Assembly (NCBI RefSeq): GCF_022919135.1
Contig: NZ_CP095049.1
Location: forward strand, 5,961,001-6,025,000
DNA from: Hymenobacter cellulosivorans
GTDB lineage: Bacteria > Bacteroidota > Bacteroidia > Cytophagales > Hymenobacteraceae
DNA length: 64,000 nucleotides
Direction of reading: 5' to 3'
Under the pieces are notes generated by a model, which ran no database searches, was not told the DNA's origin, and saw only the letters and a program-made list of their open reading frames with translations. Below are positions 52,749 through 62,173 of this stretch, piece by piece. The position numbers were made by a program, and so were the translations under genes. Numbering within the stretch: position 1 is the first letter of the stretch; the number at the start of each line of letters is the position of its first letter.

Positions 52749-52915
52749 ATTTACTGGGGTACAGCAACTATCTTTCAGTTATCTGCCGATTAGGAAATCT
52801 CCAACTTCTGGAGTTGACTAGGACAGCCTCTTATATCAGCGTTCTATTATCCTTTTACCGCTCCCGCCAACAGCAGAGTTGATAGATGCTCGTCAGGCTG
52901 TGGCTGCTTGCGTTA

Positions 52916-53491
52916 TCAGGTAGCACTACGCAGCTTCTCGGGCTGTAGGACCTGGATAAATTTACTGCTCAGCTCTACGATTCCGGCCTGACGAAATTCG
53001 CTTAGGGTACGGCTCAGTGACTCCGGCGCGGTGGCGACCAGCGCGGCCATATCGTCGCGGGAAATATGGATATGCGGAGCTAAAGCCACCAGCTCACATT
53101 CTTTCTGGTGCAGGCGCAGCAGCATGTCGGCCACGCGCTTACGCAGGGAGTTATAGGCCATATCCAGCAGCAGTACTTCCTGCTCTCGCACCCAGCCCGC
53201 CAGCAGGCGCACAAACTGCTGGCTTACCTGCGGATTGTGCAGCACCAGTTGGGTAAAGTCGTCGGCTGGGATGTAGAGCAACACGGACTCTTCCACGGCC
53301 ACGGCCGAGTTGGAGTGAACGGTGCCTTCGAGCAGAGCTTTGTAGCCAAAAAACTCGCCGGCCTGGTACAACCCCGTAATCAGCGCTTTGCTGGCGGCGG
53401 TGCTTTTACTGGTTTTCACTTGGCCCGCCTGCACGAAGTAGAGCCGTGCGGCCTCGTCGCCTTCGTCGTAGACTACCTGCTTGCGCGCCAC
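52916..53491 (-). CDS. Crp/Fnr-family regulator with damaged 5' end
   Basis: With the GTG at 53491 this is 191 residues. It has a cyclic-nucleotide-binding-like beta roll (VVYDEGDEAARLYFVQAGQ, then GEFFGYKALLEG), the dimer helix near 110-130 and a winged HTH_Crp helix pair (HIHISRDDMAALVATAPESL). The usual first 30-40 residues are missing. Removing one C from the C5 run at 53497-53501 would join the frame to upstream codons reading DVEIASPHAVARK, which looks like a Crp start. The 5' end is therefore either frameshifted or truncated. Ligand unknown. Confidence 0.75.
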   Translation of the reverse strand: MARKQVVYDEGDEAARLYFVQAGQVKTSKSTAASKALITGLYQAGEFFGYKALLEGTVHSNSAVAVEESVLLYIPADDFTQLVLHNPQVSQQFVRLLAGWVREQEVLLLDMAYNSLRKRVADMLLRLHQKECELVALAPHIHISRDDMAALVATAPESLSRTLSEFRQAGIVELSSKFIQVLQPEKLRSAT

Positions 53492-53580
53492 GGCGTGGGG
53501 GCGACGCTATTTCCACGTCGGAGAAAGCGACGTTTGATGCGTTACATAACGGTTTTTTTGCTGCCTACCGGCCAAACTTC

Positions 53581-53754
53581 ATGGCGCACGTCTACCGGGC
53601 CGCCATTGAGCAGATACTGCAAAACATGCCAACAGCCGAGCGTGAAAAGTTACTTGCTGCTTTCCGCCAGGCAATGGATAATGCTATTGACCAGCATGCC
53701 TATTTGCTGCCCACCGCAGCGGACTGCTCCGCCTGCCACGCCCGGAAACTCTAA
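53581..53754 (+). CDS. Short protein ending in a CxxCH motif, 5' end uncertain
   Basis: From the ATG at 53581 this frame gives 57 residues (MAHVYRAAIEQILQNMPTAE...), ending AADCSACHARKL. Protein-like sequence extends upstream in the same frame (STSEKATFDALHNGFFAAYR) without a start codon. CSACH fits a heme c or metal-binding motif, but there is no signal peptide. It is head-to-head with the Crp gene, whose start is also missing. Confidence 0.35.
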   Translation: MAHVYRAAIEQILQNMPTAEREKLLAAFRQAMDNAIDQHAYLLPTAADCSACHARKL

Positions 53755-54192
53755 GGTTAGCTACCAGCCGGGCCGATGCTGCGAAGCCTTGTTGCACCTG
53801 ATGCATCATACCAGATTTAGCGTTCAGGCGGATAGTGCTCCGCACCACAGCAAGTTCACCTGCCGAGTCAGCACCTTGCAACATCAGGGTCTTCTAGCTA
53901 ACAAGGTTCGTAGCAGGCTGTACAGGAAATACCAGCTCAAACTGCACAGCAAAAAGTGCAAACCAGCCTTTATCAGCGCGCTCTAGATAACCGTATGGCA
54001 AGCGTTGACGTTGGAGTAGAAGGCAAACCGGCGTTTTTAGCTGAATTAAACAAAATATCAGCCTGTATAACCTAGCTAGTGGGTCATAAACAAAGTATTG
54101 AGCTTAGGATAATACAGCAAACAAACTGCACCATACAGATAGGTATACTATCTTTAACCGGTTAGAATTACTATTCTGGTGCTTTCTATTAT
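53755..54192. other. Intergenic region without a clear gene
   Basis: AT-rich sequence with no coding signal beyond spurious frames, and no obvious repeat or hairpin. It may be the remains of genes at the rearranged locus near 53.5 kb. Confidence 0.4.
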
Positions 54193-54330
54193 ATGCAAAA
54201 ATTTATATATTGGCTCAACCAATTAAAGCGTTGGTTTACGGAGGCCGATGACCCAGGCCCACCGTATCCGCTCAACGACTGGCATGAGTTTGACGATAAT
54301 ACTGAGGATGAGCTAAAGAGTGCGGATTGA
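54193..54330 (+). CDS. Small acidic protein
   Basis: ATG at 54193 gives 45 residues: MQKFIYWLNQLKRWFTEADD, then a Pro/Asp-rich tail ending DELKSAD. There is a single amphipathic hydrophobic N-terminal helix. It is isolated, and no relatives are recognised. Confidence 0.4.
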   Translation: MQKFIYWLNQLKRWFTEADDPGPPYPLNDWHEFDDNTEDELKSAD

Positions 54331-54474
54331 TCCTACTGATAGCCTGAGTGATAATAACAGCTACCCCCTAAGCACAAGCTTGCAGCATATTCGTGAGGAA
54401 CCTATGGTTACCGCCACTGGCCTTATGTTACCCTCTGCACAGCCGGTTGCCCTTCGGCCATAAAGCCAACGAAA

Positions 54475-55812
54475 CTATTCCTTTACCTGCCGCAGCCGCA
54501 GCACACCGGGAATTTCTACTTGGGAAGGCAGCACCCCGGTGCGAGCAAAATCGGCCCAGAGCTGGCGAACCTGCCGGCCAGCTTCTTGCACCTGCTCCCA
54601 GGTAGCCCGGCCCAGGATTGGCGCAAACGACCAACTGGCCTGAGTACCCAGCAGCAGAGGTAAGTCGATGGTATGAGCAGCACCAAACTCGCTGCCGGGC
54701 GGCCGGAATAACACCGAAAAGTGGTAGGCGCGGCCTCCGGCTTGGGCATGTCGCCGTGCAAACGCTTTGGTAGCTTTCAAATAAACCAAGCGCGAACTGA
54801 TGGCTACCAATGGCCGGGACAGCAGCCTTCCCACCAGGGGCAAACTCAGCAAGCGGCGGTACTTGGGGTCGAGTACCGCGAAAAACCGGGTTTCTTCGGC
54901 AGTTGCCCCAATCAGCACATCCACGCGGGAAGCCGCGGCCCGCCAGGACGTATCCATATCGGCCTCGTGTGGCAGCGGATGGGCACCGTACTGGGTCCCG
55001 AAGGGCATACCGCTTTTCAGGCCAAACCGCCGGGCAGCCTGCGTTACGGTGCTTTCGCGGGCCAAGACTTCGTCGATAGTCGCAGTGGGCCCGAAGGTAC
55101 CCGCCGCCTGGGCCATGGCCTGGCTCATGGCGCGGCGGTTGCGCGACAACCCCAACGGGGCACTGTGCAGAATCACGCGCTTAAACAAGCCCTGGGCGCC
55201 TTCGGCTACCATCAGGTGAGCAATGGCGTCGGCGCCGGCCGACTGCCCGAACATCGTTACCATCTCCGGATGGCCTCCAAAGGCCGAGATGTTGCGTTGC
55301 ACCCAACGTAGGGCTTCCAGTAAATCCAGCAAGCCCAGATTGGGCGGCGTGCCTCCTTCCTGCCCCAAAAAGCCCAACAGTCCCAGCCGGTACGTTACGG
55401 CCACAAACACGACGCGCTGTTCCGCTACCAGAGTGCCTGGATCATACACGGCCAAGTCGCCAGCACCAGTCACGTAGGAACCGCCGTGTACCCACACGAT
55501 GACCGGTAGCTGCTCATCCGGGTACTGCTCGGCCGGACGCGTTACCGAAAGGCGCAGGCAGTCCTCGTCGTAGGTCATGCCCGCAAAAAGGCTACCCAGG
55601 GCCGGAGCCAGCAAAGAATCGGCTACTTGCGGACAGGCCGGAGCGGGCGAAGTAGCCTGAATCGGGGCAGTAGCGGGAAGCTCGGCTACCGGCAGCTGGA
55701 ACCGCACGGCGCGGGCGTAGCGAATACCGGTAGCCCGTAGGACGGCCCCATCGTGCCGCCCGATAATGTGTCCGGCCGGCGCGTGAAAGTGAACAGAAGC
55801 AGCAGAAGTCAT
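54475..55812 (-). CDS. Type-B carboxylesterase family protein
   Basis: This 445-residue alpha/beta-hydrolase has no signal peptide. The oxyanion segment HGGSY is at 109-113, and the nucleophile Ser191 is in FGQSAGA. The acid is Glu306 or Glu307 (ATAEETRFF), with His380 (GAAHTIDLP) as base. This is the carboxylesterase/para-nitrobenzyl-esterase family that hydrolyses esters, and the natural substrate is unknown. It is shorter than typical members (about 500 residues) but the triad is complete. Confidence 0.9.
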   Translation of the reverse strand: MTSAASVHFHAPAGHIIGRHDGAVLRATGIRYARAVRFQLPVAELPATAPIQATSPAPACPQVADSLLAPALGSLFAGMTYDEDCLRLSVTRPAEQYPDEQLPVIVWVHGGSYVTGAGDLAVYDPGTLVAEQRVVFVAVTYRLGLLGFLGQEGGTPPNLGLLDLLEALRWVQRNISAFGGHPEMVTMFGQSAGADAIAHLMVAEGAQGLFKRVILHSAPLGLSRNRRAMSQAMAQAAGTFGPTATIDEVLARESTVTQAARRFGLKSGMPFGTQYGAHPLPHEADMDTSWRAAASRVDVLIGATAEETRFFAVLDPKYRRLLSLPLVGRLLSRPLVAISSRLVYLKATKAFARRHAQAGGRAYHFSVLFRPPGSEFGAAHTIDLPLLLGTQASWSFAPILGRATWEQVQEAGRQVRQLWADFARTGVLPSQVEIPGVLRLRQVKE

Positions 55813-56018
55813 AACGGAAAGTAGGGTGGCTAGGCCAAGTGGGCAGTACTACGTGGCAAGTGCCCCGGTGGTACACGCCTACCGCCGACGGTTGTTTTGT
55901 AGCAATGGTAGTGACCCGCTCCACAGTTCCAGCTTTCTTTAAAACCAGTGCCTTGCCGGAAGCTGTTGACCAAGTACATCGTGCCGCTGTAATTGGCAGC
56001 GACACAAAACTGCACGAA

Positions 56019-56054
56019 AAAAGTCCCTGGCTGGCAGCCGAGGGACTTTTTCGT
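56019..56054. terminator. Intrinsic terminator between the esterase and OmpA genes
   Basis: AAAAAAGTCCCT and AGGGACTTTTT pair around GGCTGGCAGCCG. It lies 22 bases after the OmpA-family stop on the - strand. Confidence 0.8.
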
Positions 56055-56075
56055 AATAACAAACAGCTCAAGCGG

Positions 56076-57796
56076 TCAGCTACGCGGCGGAGCAGCGCGG
56101 CGAACGGCAGGTTTGGGAGCCGCTGGCTTTTGAGGGGCACTTGCGGACCGCGTCACTTTACGGGTACCCGCTTTGGGAGCTACTTTCCGAGGCCGCACCA
56201 ACTGTTTAGTGGCCGGCTTTTTCCGAGCCGGCGTGGCTTTGGCAGGTTTGGCTGGTGCTTTAGTCGGCGCCGCGCCGTATTTGAGCTGGGCCGAATTCGT
56301 ACCGGAGCTCACGAACAGGTCGAATTCTACGCGGCGGTTGCGGGCCCGACCCGCTTCGGTGGCATTGCTGACTATGGGGTAACGGGTACCGTAGCCGCGC
56401 GTGTCAATTCGGCTTTCAGCTACTCCTTTTTCTACCAGATAACGCCGGGCGGCGGCGGCCCGCTCCCGCGAAAGCGTCAGGTTGAAGGCAGCTGGACCTT
56501 TGTTGTCGGTGTGGCCGGCAATGCTGAGGGAGTAGTCGGGGTATTGGCTCAAAACCGGCACTAAGGCATCCAGTGTGGGATATGAGGATGGCAGCAGCAC
56601 GGCTTTGTTGGATTCGAAACGAATGGAGCGAGTGGCGGCCTGTAGGCTCCGGCGCACCTCCGCCTTGATTACGGGGCAGCCGCCGTTACTGGCGGGGCCA
56701 GCGCTATTGGGACACCGGTCGCGGGCGTTGAGTACTCCGTCGCCGTCGTTATCATTGCTGGCCGAGGCCGGGGCAGCTGGCGTCACGGCGGTACTGTCGG
56801 TAGCGCCGGCTACCGGGCAGCCCGAGACATCCACGGTGGCCCCGGCGGGCGTGTCGGGGCACTTATCGTCGGGGTCGATGATGCCGTCACTGTCGGCGTC
56901 GGGGCAGCCCTGCCGGTCGATGGAGCCGGCAATGTCGGGGCAGTTGTCTTCCGAATCGGTTACGCCGTCGCTGTCTTTATCGGGGCAGCCGCGCAGTTCG
57001 GCCACGCCGACCTCGGTAGCGCAGGCGTCGAGGTAATCGGGCACGCCATCCTCGTCACCGTCGCGGGGCAGCCTTTTTCGTCCACGGTCACGCCGGCCGG
57101 GGTATTGGGGCATTTATCGAGACGGTCGGACACGCCGTCCTCATCCATATCCAGGGCCTGGCCCAGGTTAAATGTTAAACCGACGCTGTGCTGCAAAAAC
57201 CGGTCGGCCCAGCGGGGCGTGGCCTGCTCTACCGTGCCATCCAGGTTGGCGTTGAGCGGCAGGTGCTGCCCGCTTTGCACGAACAAGCTCACACCGGGCC
57301 CAAGGCGCAGGCTGATACCGGCGGCGGCAAACAAATCGAGGTAGCCTTTATCTAAGTCGATGCGGGAGCCGCCAAACTGCCCGGCCCGGCTGGCGTAAGT
57401 GAAGCCCGGCGCAGCCAGCAGGTAAGGCTGGATAAAGCTATTTTCCTTGAGTGCCCAACCGTTGTTGAGCTTAAGCTTGAACCCCAGATTTACGTTAATC
57501 AGCGTGGTCGTAAAATGGGTATCAGGACTACGGCGGCCGGTCAGCTCACCGTAAAAAAGCTGGCTGTTCAAGTCCAGGCCCTTGCCCAGATACTGATTAA
57601 TCATCAGGCCGGGCGCAATACGGGTATTGTCCAACTTCCAGTAGTCGGAGCCAAAGTCGCCCTGGTACTGCAGGCCGTTGGCCACCAGCCCCAGGCCGGT
57701 GCGGCGCTCGGCGGTTTGGGCCTGGGCCGCGGGCGGGCAGGCCAGCAGAACCAACGCTATGGCTATGAACGGGAAACGTCGTAAAAAGTGCTTCAT
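56076..57796 (-). pseudogene. OmpA-family outer membrane protein, frameshifted
   Basis: One gene is split into two frames. From 57796 come the signal peptide (ending PAAQAQ), an eight-stranded-barrel-like domain (residues 28-215) and the first thrombospondin type-3 repeat (LDMDEDGVSDRLDKCP). The shifted part (in frame from 57113) holds five or six more calcium-binding DxDxDGxxD repeats, an OmpA C-terminal peptidoglycan-binding domain (IAGHTDNKGPAAFN and GYGTRYPIVSNATEAGRARN) and a Lys/Pro-rich tail. Frames join if one base is restored at about 57062-57066, where C4 follows GGCTG and five C would fit GGCTGCCCCCGCGACGG. It anchors the outer membrane to the wall. Confidence 0.8.
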
Positions 57797-58086
57797 ATCG
57801 TAAAAGGCGCAAGTACACCGAAGCGGAAAACCAACGAGGGTATACGCAATAGCTGCCAGCCGGAAAAATGGCCCTAATAATACAGTTATTCCGCAACTAA
57901 CTCTACGGCAAACCCGGGCGCTGCGGCGACATCTTCCCCGACTTTTTGTGCTACCTCCGAGGACTTACGCCTTTCGCTCTAACCTAATTCCAGCCGAATA
58001 CCGGCTACCCCCTAGTAGCACCAGAAAAAAAGCAGCTCCGACCAAGAAGGTCAGAGCTGCTTTGCGGGAGCCTTAGCGCAGACGCT
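57797..58086. other. Intergenic region with terminator
   Basis: This is the upstream region of the OmpA gene plus the terminator at 58027-58065. No gene was seen. Confidence 0.4.
58027..58065. terminator. Intrinsic terminator
   Basis: AAAAAAGCAGCTCCGACC and GGTCAGAGCTGCTTT form a stem around AAGAA. It is just past the stop of the small secreted-protein gene at 58087. Confidence 0.75.
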
Positions 58087-58398
58087 TTAGTAGAGCACCC
58101 CGCCGATATAGACATCGTAGGTACCGTCGCTCTGAAGGTCGGCATAGCCATAGTCGACCAACACCCCGGCGCTGTACACTCGGAAGTCAGTCTGACTATC
58201 GTAGACGTAAGTCACCTGGGGCAGATTGTTGGCGGCGGCGTAATTGCGCACGGCAATCTTGACGTAGGTATCAATGAAGTTTCCACGAGCCGCCACCGAG
58301 GCCGCAGAAGTAGACACTGGAGCTGCTGCCTCCACGGCCACGGGAGCATTGCACACGAGCAGAGCTGCCAAGGGCAGTAACCGACCTATTGTTTTCAT
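58087..58398 (-). CDS. Small secreted protein
   Basis: The ATG at 58398 gives 103 residues. It has a signal peptide (MKTIGRLLPLAALLVC..., cleavage near VEAAA) and a mature part of about 75 residues. The mature part has NFIDTYVKIAVRNYAAANNL and a beta-rich tail with repeated DGTYDVYIGG and YSAGVLVDYGYADLQ. Function unknown. Confidence 0.65.
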   Translation of the reverse strand: MKTIGRLLPLAALLVCNAPVAVEAAAPVSTSAASVAARGNFIDTYVKIAVRNYAAANNLPQVTYVYDSQTDFRVYSAGVLVDYGYADLQSDGTYDVYIGGVLY

Positions 58399-58504
58399 AG
58401 AAACCGGGAAATAAGATGGTAGATGGATGCCCAAACCTATTTCCCAATGCTTTGACCAGCAAGGTCAACCTACTTCCAACTGTGACATACCACTAGGGCA
58501 TGCA

Positions 58505-59554
58505 TTAGCCTGCCTTCCGCGCCAGCCGCACCGACGATTCGCGGATAATCAGCTTGGGCTCCAGTACCACGGGCTTCAGGGGGGTAGCCGTAGCCGGGCG
58601 CTTGAGCAGCTTGAGTAGCAGGCGCACGGCAGTACGGCCCATTTGCTCACTGCGCTGGTCGACGGAAGTCAGCCGGGGCTCGGTCAGTTCGGTGAAGGCC
58701 TCGTTGCTGAAGCCAATCAGGGCCATGTCTTTGGGCACGCGCAGGCCCTGTTCCTTGGCTACCTGCATGGCCCCCACAATGGCCAGGTCGTTAGAGGCAA
58801 ATACGGCGTCGGGCCGCTCACTCAGCTTGAGCAGCTTGCGCATGGCCTGGGTACCGCTTTTCAGGTTGATGTCGGCGTGGTGCGAGACGTACTCGCGGCG
58901 CAGGGGCAGGCCGTGGGCCTGAAGCGCGTCGAGGTAGCCCTGGTAGCGGTTCTTGTTAATATTGACGTGCAGCGGGCCGCTGAAAATGGCAATGCGGGTG
59001 CAGCCCTGCTCAATCAGGTGGGACACGGCCTGGTAGGCCCCCAGGTAGTCGTTGAGCACGACGGCACTTACGTTGGGTCCCTGGAAACCTTCGATGATCC
59101 GGTCGAAAAACACGAGCGGGAGGCGCTGGTTCTTGACCTCGTCGAAGTGGGTGAAGTCCTGGGTGGTATTGGCCAACGACACCAGAATACCTTCGACCTG
59201 GGCGTTCATAAACAGGTCGATGTTCTTTTTTTCCTGCTGCACATCCTCGTCCGACTGGCAGATCAGCACGTTGTAGCCCGACTTACTGGCTTCGGTGGCA
59301 ATGCCGTGGACGACGTGGGGGAAAAAGTTGCCGGTAATATGGGGCACCAGCACGCCCAGGGTTTTGCTGTGGCCGCGGCGCAGGGCAGCGGCCAGCTGGT
59401 TGGGCCGGTAGTTGAGTTCCTGGGCCGCCTGCCGCACCCGTTCCTTGGTGGCCTCACTCACGTCGTTGTGGTCGGCCAGGGCCCGCGACACGGTGGAAGC
59501 CGACAGGTTCAGGGCTTTAGCTAAATCAGTTATGGAGGCCCGACGGTTTGCCAT
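58505..59554 (-). CDS. LacI-family transcriptional regulator
   Basis: This 349-residue protein has the full LacI layout. The helix-turn-helix is at residues 6-25 (ITDLAKALNLSASTVSRALA), followed by the hinge helix (NQLAAALRRG) and the periplasmic-binding-like effector domain (LGVLVPHITGNFF, then NDLAIVGAMQVAKEQGLRV). It probably responds to a sugar. The aldolase gene lies divergent next to it, though a link is not certain. Confidence 0.92.
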   Translation of the reverse strand: MANRRASITDLAKALNLSASTVSRALADHNDVSEATKERVRQAAQELNYRPNQLAAALRRGHSKTLGVLVPHITGNFFPHVVHGIATEASKSGYNVLICQSDEDVQQEKKNIDLFMNAQVEGILVSLANTTQDFTHFDEVKNQRLPLVFFDRIIEGFQGPNVSAVVLNDYLGAYQAVSHLIEQGCTRIAIFSGPLHVNINKNRYQGYLDALQAHGLPLRREYVSHHADINLKSGTQAMRKLLKLSERPDAVFASNDLAIVGAMQVAKEQGLRVPKDMALIGFSNEAFTELTEPRLTSVDQRSEQMGRTAVRLLLKLLKRPATATPLKPVVLEPKLIIRESSVRLARKAG

Positions 59555-59862
59555 GCAGGTGGAAAGAATTGGTTGGACAGATACCGCGGCTCAAGATAGA
59601 GCCAATTTCACAGCAAAACCCACGCGTGTATGAATTCTGCCTTATCTTTAGCCCAGTTCCGGGGCTCAGCGGCCCCGAAGCTTTCGGCCGTTTTTACCTG
59701 GTTTGCCAAGTAGCCTAGCTGCCGAACCCGATGGTCCCGGTGCGGGGTGCTCCGGCGGCGAAGCTCGCTTCGGCCCCGGCACCTGCCCCGCGCCAGGCCC
59801 CGCTGCTTACCTCGCTCTTCCCCATTCCCATTCTCCTTTCGTACCCTAATTTCTCTCCCTCA

Positions 59863-60948
59863 ATGGCAGAATCAACGCTTACCGGCTTGCGCGCCGGCGT
59901 GCTCCACGGCGACGAAGTTCAATCCCTGTTTAAGGTAGCCAAGGCCCAGGGCTTTGCCCTGCCCGCCGTCAATGTGACGGGCAGCAATACGGTTAATGCA
60001 GTGCTGGAAACGGCCAAGGCGCTTAACTCGCCGGTTATCATCCAGTTTTCGAACGGTGGAGCCCAGTTCTTCGCCGGCAAATCGGTGCCCAACGGCGACC
60101 AGCGCGCCAGCATTGCCGGCGCCATTTCGGGGGCTCAGCATGTGCACCAAATGGCCGAGCTTTACGACGTGCCCGTGATTCTGCACACCGACCACGCCGC
60201 CAAAAAGCTCCTGCCCTGGATTGATGGCCTGCTCACGGCCGGCGAAAAGCACTTCGCCCAGTACGGTCAGCCGCTCTACAGCTCCCACATGCTGGACTTG
60301 TCGGAGGAGCCGATTGAGGAGAACATCGAAATCTGCAAGCGCTACCTGGAGCGCATGAGCAAAATGGGCATGACGCTGGAAATCGAGCTGGGCGTAACCG
60401 GCGGCGAGGAAGACGGCGTCGACAACTCCGACGTAGACTCCAGCAAGCTCTACACCCAGCCCGAGGAAGTGGCTTACGCCTACGAGCAACTGAGCGAAGT
60501 GAGCAACCGCTTTACCATTGCCGCCGCTTTCGGAAACGTACACGGCGTGTACAAGCCCGGCAACGTGAAGCTGCAGCCCAAAATTCTGCACAACTCCCAG
60601 GAGTTTCTGCGCCAGAAGCACAACATCGAGGAAGCCCTGCCTATCGACTTCGTATTCCACGGCGGCTCGGGCTCGTCGCAGGAGGAAATCCGCGAGGCCA
60701 TCAGCTACGGTGCCATCAAGATGAACATCGACACCGACCTGCAGTGGGCCCTGTGGGAAGGCATCAAAGATTACTACGTGCAGAACGAAGCCTTCCTGCA
60801 AGGCCAGATCGGCAGCCCCAACGGGGCCGACTCGCCCAACAAGAAGTACTACGACCCGCGCGTGTGGCTGCGTAAAGGCGAAGAAACCTTCGTAGCGCGC
60901 CTCAAGCAGGCTTTCGAAGATCTGAATGCCGTAAACCGCCGTCCCTAG
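59863..60948 (+). CDS. fbaA: Class II fructose-bisphosphate aldolase
   Basis: Starting at ATG 59863 gives 361 residues, matching E. coli FbaA (359). Motifs: ILHTDHAAKKLLPW (zinc and substrate His), a SSHMLDLSEEPIEENIEICK segment, GVTGGEEDGVDN, FGNVHGVYKP and FHGGSGSSQEEI (a zinc His), then MNIDTDLQWA. It cleaves fructose 1,6-bisphosphate to glyceraldehyde-3-phosphate and dihydroxyacetone phosphate in glycolysis and gluconeogenesis, with zinc at the active site. It is a cytosolic single-gene unit, closed by a terminator. Confidence 0.96.
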   Translation: MAESTLTGLRAGVLHGDEVQSLFKVAKAQGFALPAVNVTGSNTVNAVLETAKALNSPVIIQFSNGGAQFFAGKSVPNGDQRASIAGAISGAQHVHQMAELYDVPVILHTDHAAKKLLPWIDGLLTAGEKHFAQYGQPLYSSHMLDLSEEPIEENIEICKRYLERMSKMGMTLEIELGVTGGEEDGVDNSDVDSSKLYTQPEEVAYAYEQLSEVSNRFTIAAAFGNVHGVYKPGNVKLQPKILHNSQEFLRQKHNIEEALPIDFVFHGGSGSSQEEIREAISYGAIKMNIDTDLQWALWEGIKDYYVQNEAFLQGQIGSPNGADSPNKKYYDPRVWLRKGEETFVARLKQAFEDLNAVNRRP

Positions 60949-61253
60949 TTTATTGCCTGTTTAGCGTCAATACCCCTTCTGGAAAAGCCCCTGCAAAACC
61001 TTGCGGGGGCTTTTTTTGTACTAGTGCTATCTATACAGAGGGGGTTGCTGGGAAAACAATTCCATTTTTGCCCATCTATGGTTGTGATTAGCTAGTCACA
61101 GATTAATAGATTTGTGGAGTTATTCGGCCCCTTGCCGGCTCCGCTCTGCCAGTAGCTGGTTGTCAAGGACCAGTGGCGTTTTGATACTCAGCCCCCTTAC
61201 CTCACCTGCCCCCGCAGCCCCGTCGGGATTTTCCCGTCCAAACAGAACCGCCC
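60949..61253. other. Intergenic region ahead of the TetR gene
   Basis: It contains the aldolase terminator and about 230 further bases without a gene. A promoter for the TetR gene should be here but no clear TAnnTTTG box was found. Confidence 0.4.
60983..61018 (+). terminator. Intrinsic terminator after the aldolase gene
   Basis: AAAAGCCCCTGCAA and TTGCGGGGGCTTTTTTT form a stem with an AACC loop, 34 bases past the stop codon. Confidence 0.85.
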
Positions 61254-61787
61254 ATGACCAACCGTAAGCAGCATATTGCCCAGGTAGCATTGCAGCTATT
61301 CGGCGACAAGGGCTTCGAGCACACACCCACGCAGCTCATTGCCAAAGAGGCTGGTGTTTCGGAAGCCCTGATCTTCAAGTATTTCGGCTCCAAGGAACAG
61401 CTCCTGGAGTTTATTATCAAGAACGGCTACAAGCGCATCATCGAAGCCAACCGGGGCTGGCTTGAGGAGCGCGACCCGCTGGGGTTGATTCACAGCGTGA
61501 TTGAACTGCCCTACAAGCTGGTAAAGGAAGAGCCCTATTTTTGGAAGCTTCAGTCGCGGCTGACCAACAGTGAAGTAGCTCAGAAGCAACACGAGCGGTT
61601 TTTGCAGCCGGTGCCGGCCCTGTTGCACCGCGCCTTCGTGAAGCTCCGCTACCAGGAGCCCGACAAGGAAGTGAGCCTACTGCTGCTGCTCATCGACGCG
61701 CTGTGGAAGATTCAGGCCCAGAAAACCGACGAGCAAATTCAGGAAATGCTGGACTTCATCAAGTCCAAGTACCAGGACCAGGCGTAG
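61254..61787 (+). CDS. TetR-family transcriptional regulator
   Basis: This 177-residue protein has the N-terminal TetR helix-turn-helix: LQLFGDKGFEHTPTQLIAKE, then GVSEALIFKYFGSKEQLLEF. The C-terminal 120 residues are all-helical ligand/dimer helices. Ligand and targets are unknown. The downstream palindromic terminator closes it. Confidence 0.9.
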   Translation: MTNRKQHIAQVALQLFGDKGFEHTPTQLIAKEAGVSEALIFKYFGSKEQLLEFIIKNGYKRIIEANRGWLEERDPLGLIHSVIELPYKLVKEEPYFWKLQSRLTNSEVAQKQHERFLQPVPALLHRAFVKLRYQEPDKEVSLLLLLIDALWKIQAQKTDEQIQEMLDFIKSKYQDQA

Positions 61788-61819
61788 TATTCCAAGCGGC
61801 CCAATAAGGCCGTCATAGG

Positions 61820-61871
61820 CCAACGACAAACGAGGCCGGACCGAGAGTGGTCCGGCCTCGTTTGTCGTTGG
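61820..61871. terminator. Perfect 23-bp stem-loop
   Basis: Positions 61820-61842 and 61849-61871 are exact reverse complements with a GAGAGT loop. The stem includes CGAGGCCGGACC and lies 32 bases after the TetR stop. It ends in TTTGTCGTTGG-type sequence rather than a clean T-tract. Confidence 0.75.
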
Positions 61872-62140
61872 TGGTACTCCATCCTCAGCCCGTATTAGAC
61901 TAAGTACTGAAAGAGGATATTATTGCTGTATTTATACTATTGTAACGCATATTTTAAAATTATATCAATAATAATACTCGCTGCACAATTTTTTTTGCGT
62001 GTTTTTTAACCGCAGTGCCGTGTGCGTTAAAAGTGGGAATCCAGCTTGATTTCCCAGTGAAAGCCTAAAAAGAAGGTGTGCTCTAAGCGTGTAAATGGCC
62101 TTTGGCAGACTCGTTGCCGGTTGCTAAACCTATTTAGCAG

Positions 62141-62173
62141 CTTGCTTTTAGCCGGCCGAAAAAGGTATATTTG
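62141..62173 (+). promoter_or_regulatory. Promoter for the GH16 gene
   Basis: TTG at 62142-62144 and TATATTTG at 62166-62173, spaced 21 bases, match the Bacteroidota TTTG/TAnnTTTG promoter type. The start codon is 174 bases downstream, so the leader is long. Confidence 0.6.

Larger units (their letters stand above)
1..52750. mobile_element. Temperate siphovirus-like prophage (left end outside window)
   Basis: A tyrosine integrase, S24 repressor, leftward early replication genes, terminase, portal, capsid, ClpP-like protease, tape measure and tail genes form one element. The right border lies downstream of the integrase stop at 52569, where a cluster of short repeats (52573-52685) and a terminator (52715-52748) precede chromosomal genes. 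The left border is not visible, because the leftmost gene still encodes a tail fibre. About 18 kb of the element is cargo on the + strand or unrelated to virion assembly. No endolysin or holin was recognised, so a lysis module may lie left of the window. The exact attachment core could not be read. Confidence 0.9.
52570..52915. other. Region downstream of the integrase holding the attachment-site candidate
   Basis: It contains the arm-type repeat cluster (52573-52685), the terminator at 52715-52748 and an AT-mixed stretch without genes to the Crp gene. The prophage right end (attR) should be within this region. Confidence 0.55.

Noticed and set aside
52700..52915. tRNA gene as integration target
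   Set aside because: No cloverleaf-forming sequence or tRNA-like T-arm was seen downstream of the integrase.
53108..53986. 292-codon + strand frame over the Crp gene
   Set aside because: The first two thirds are antisense to the Crp coding sequence and the remainder has no protein character.
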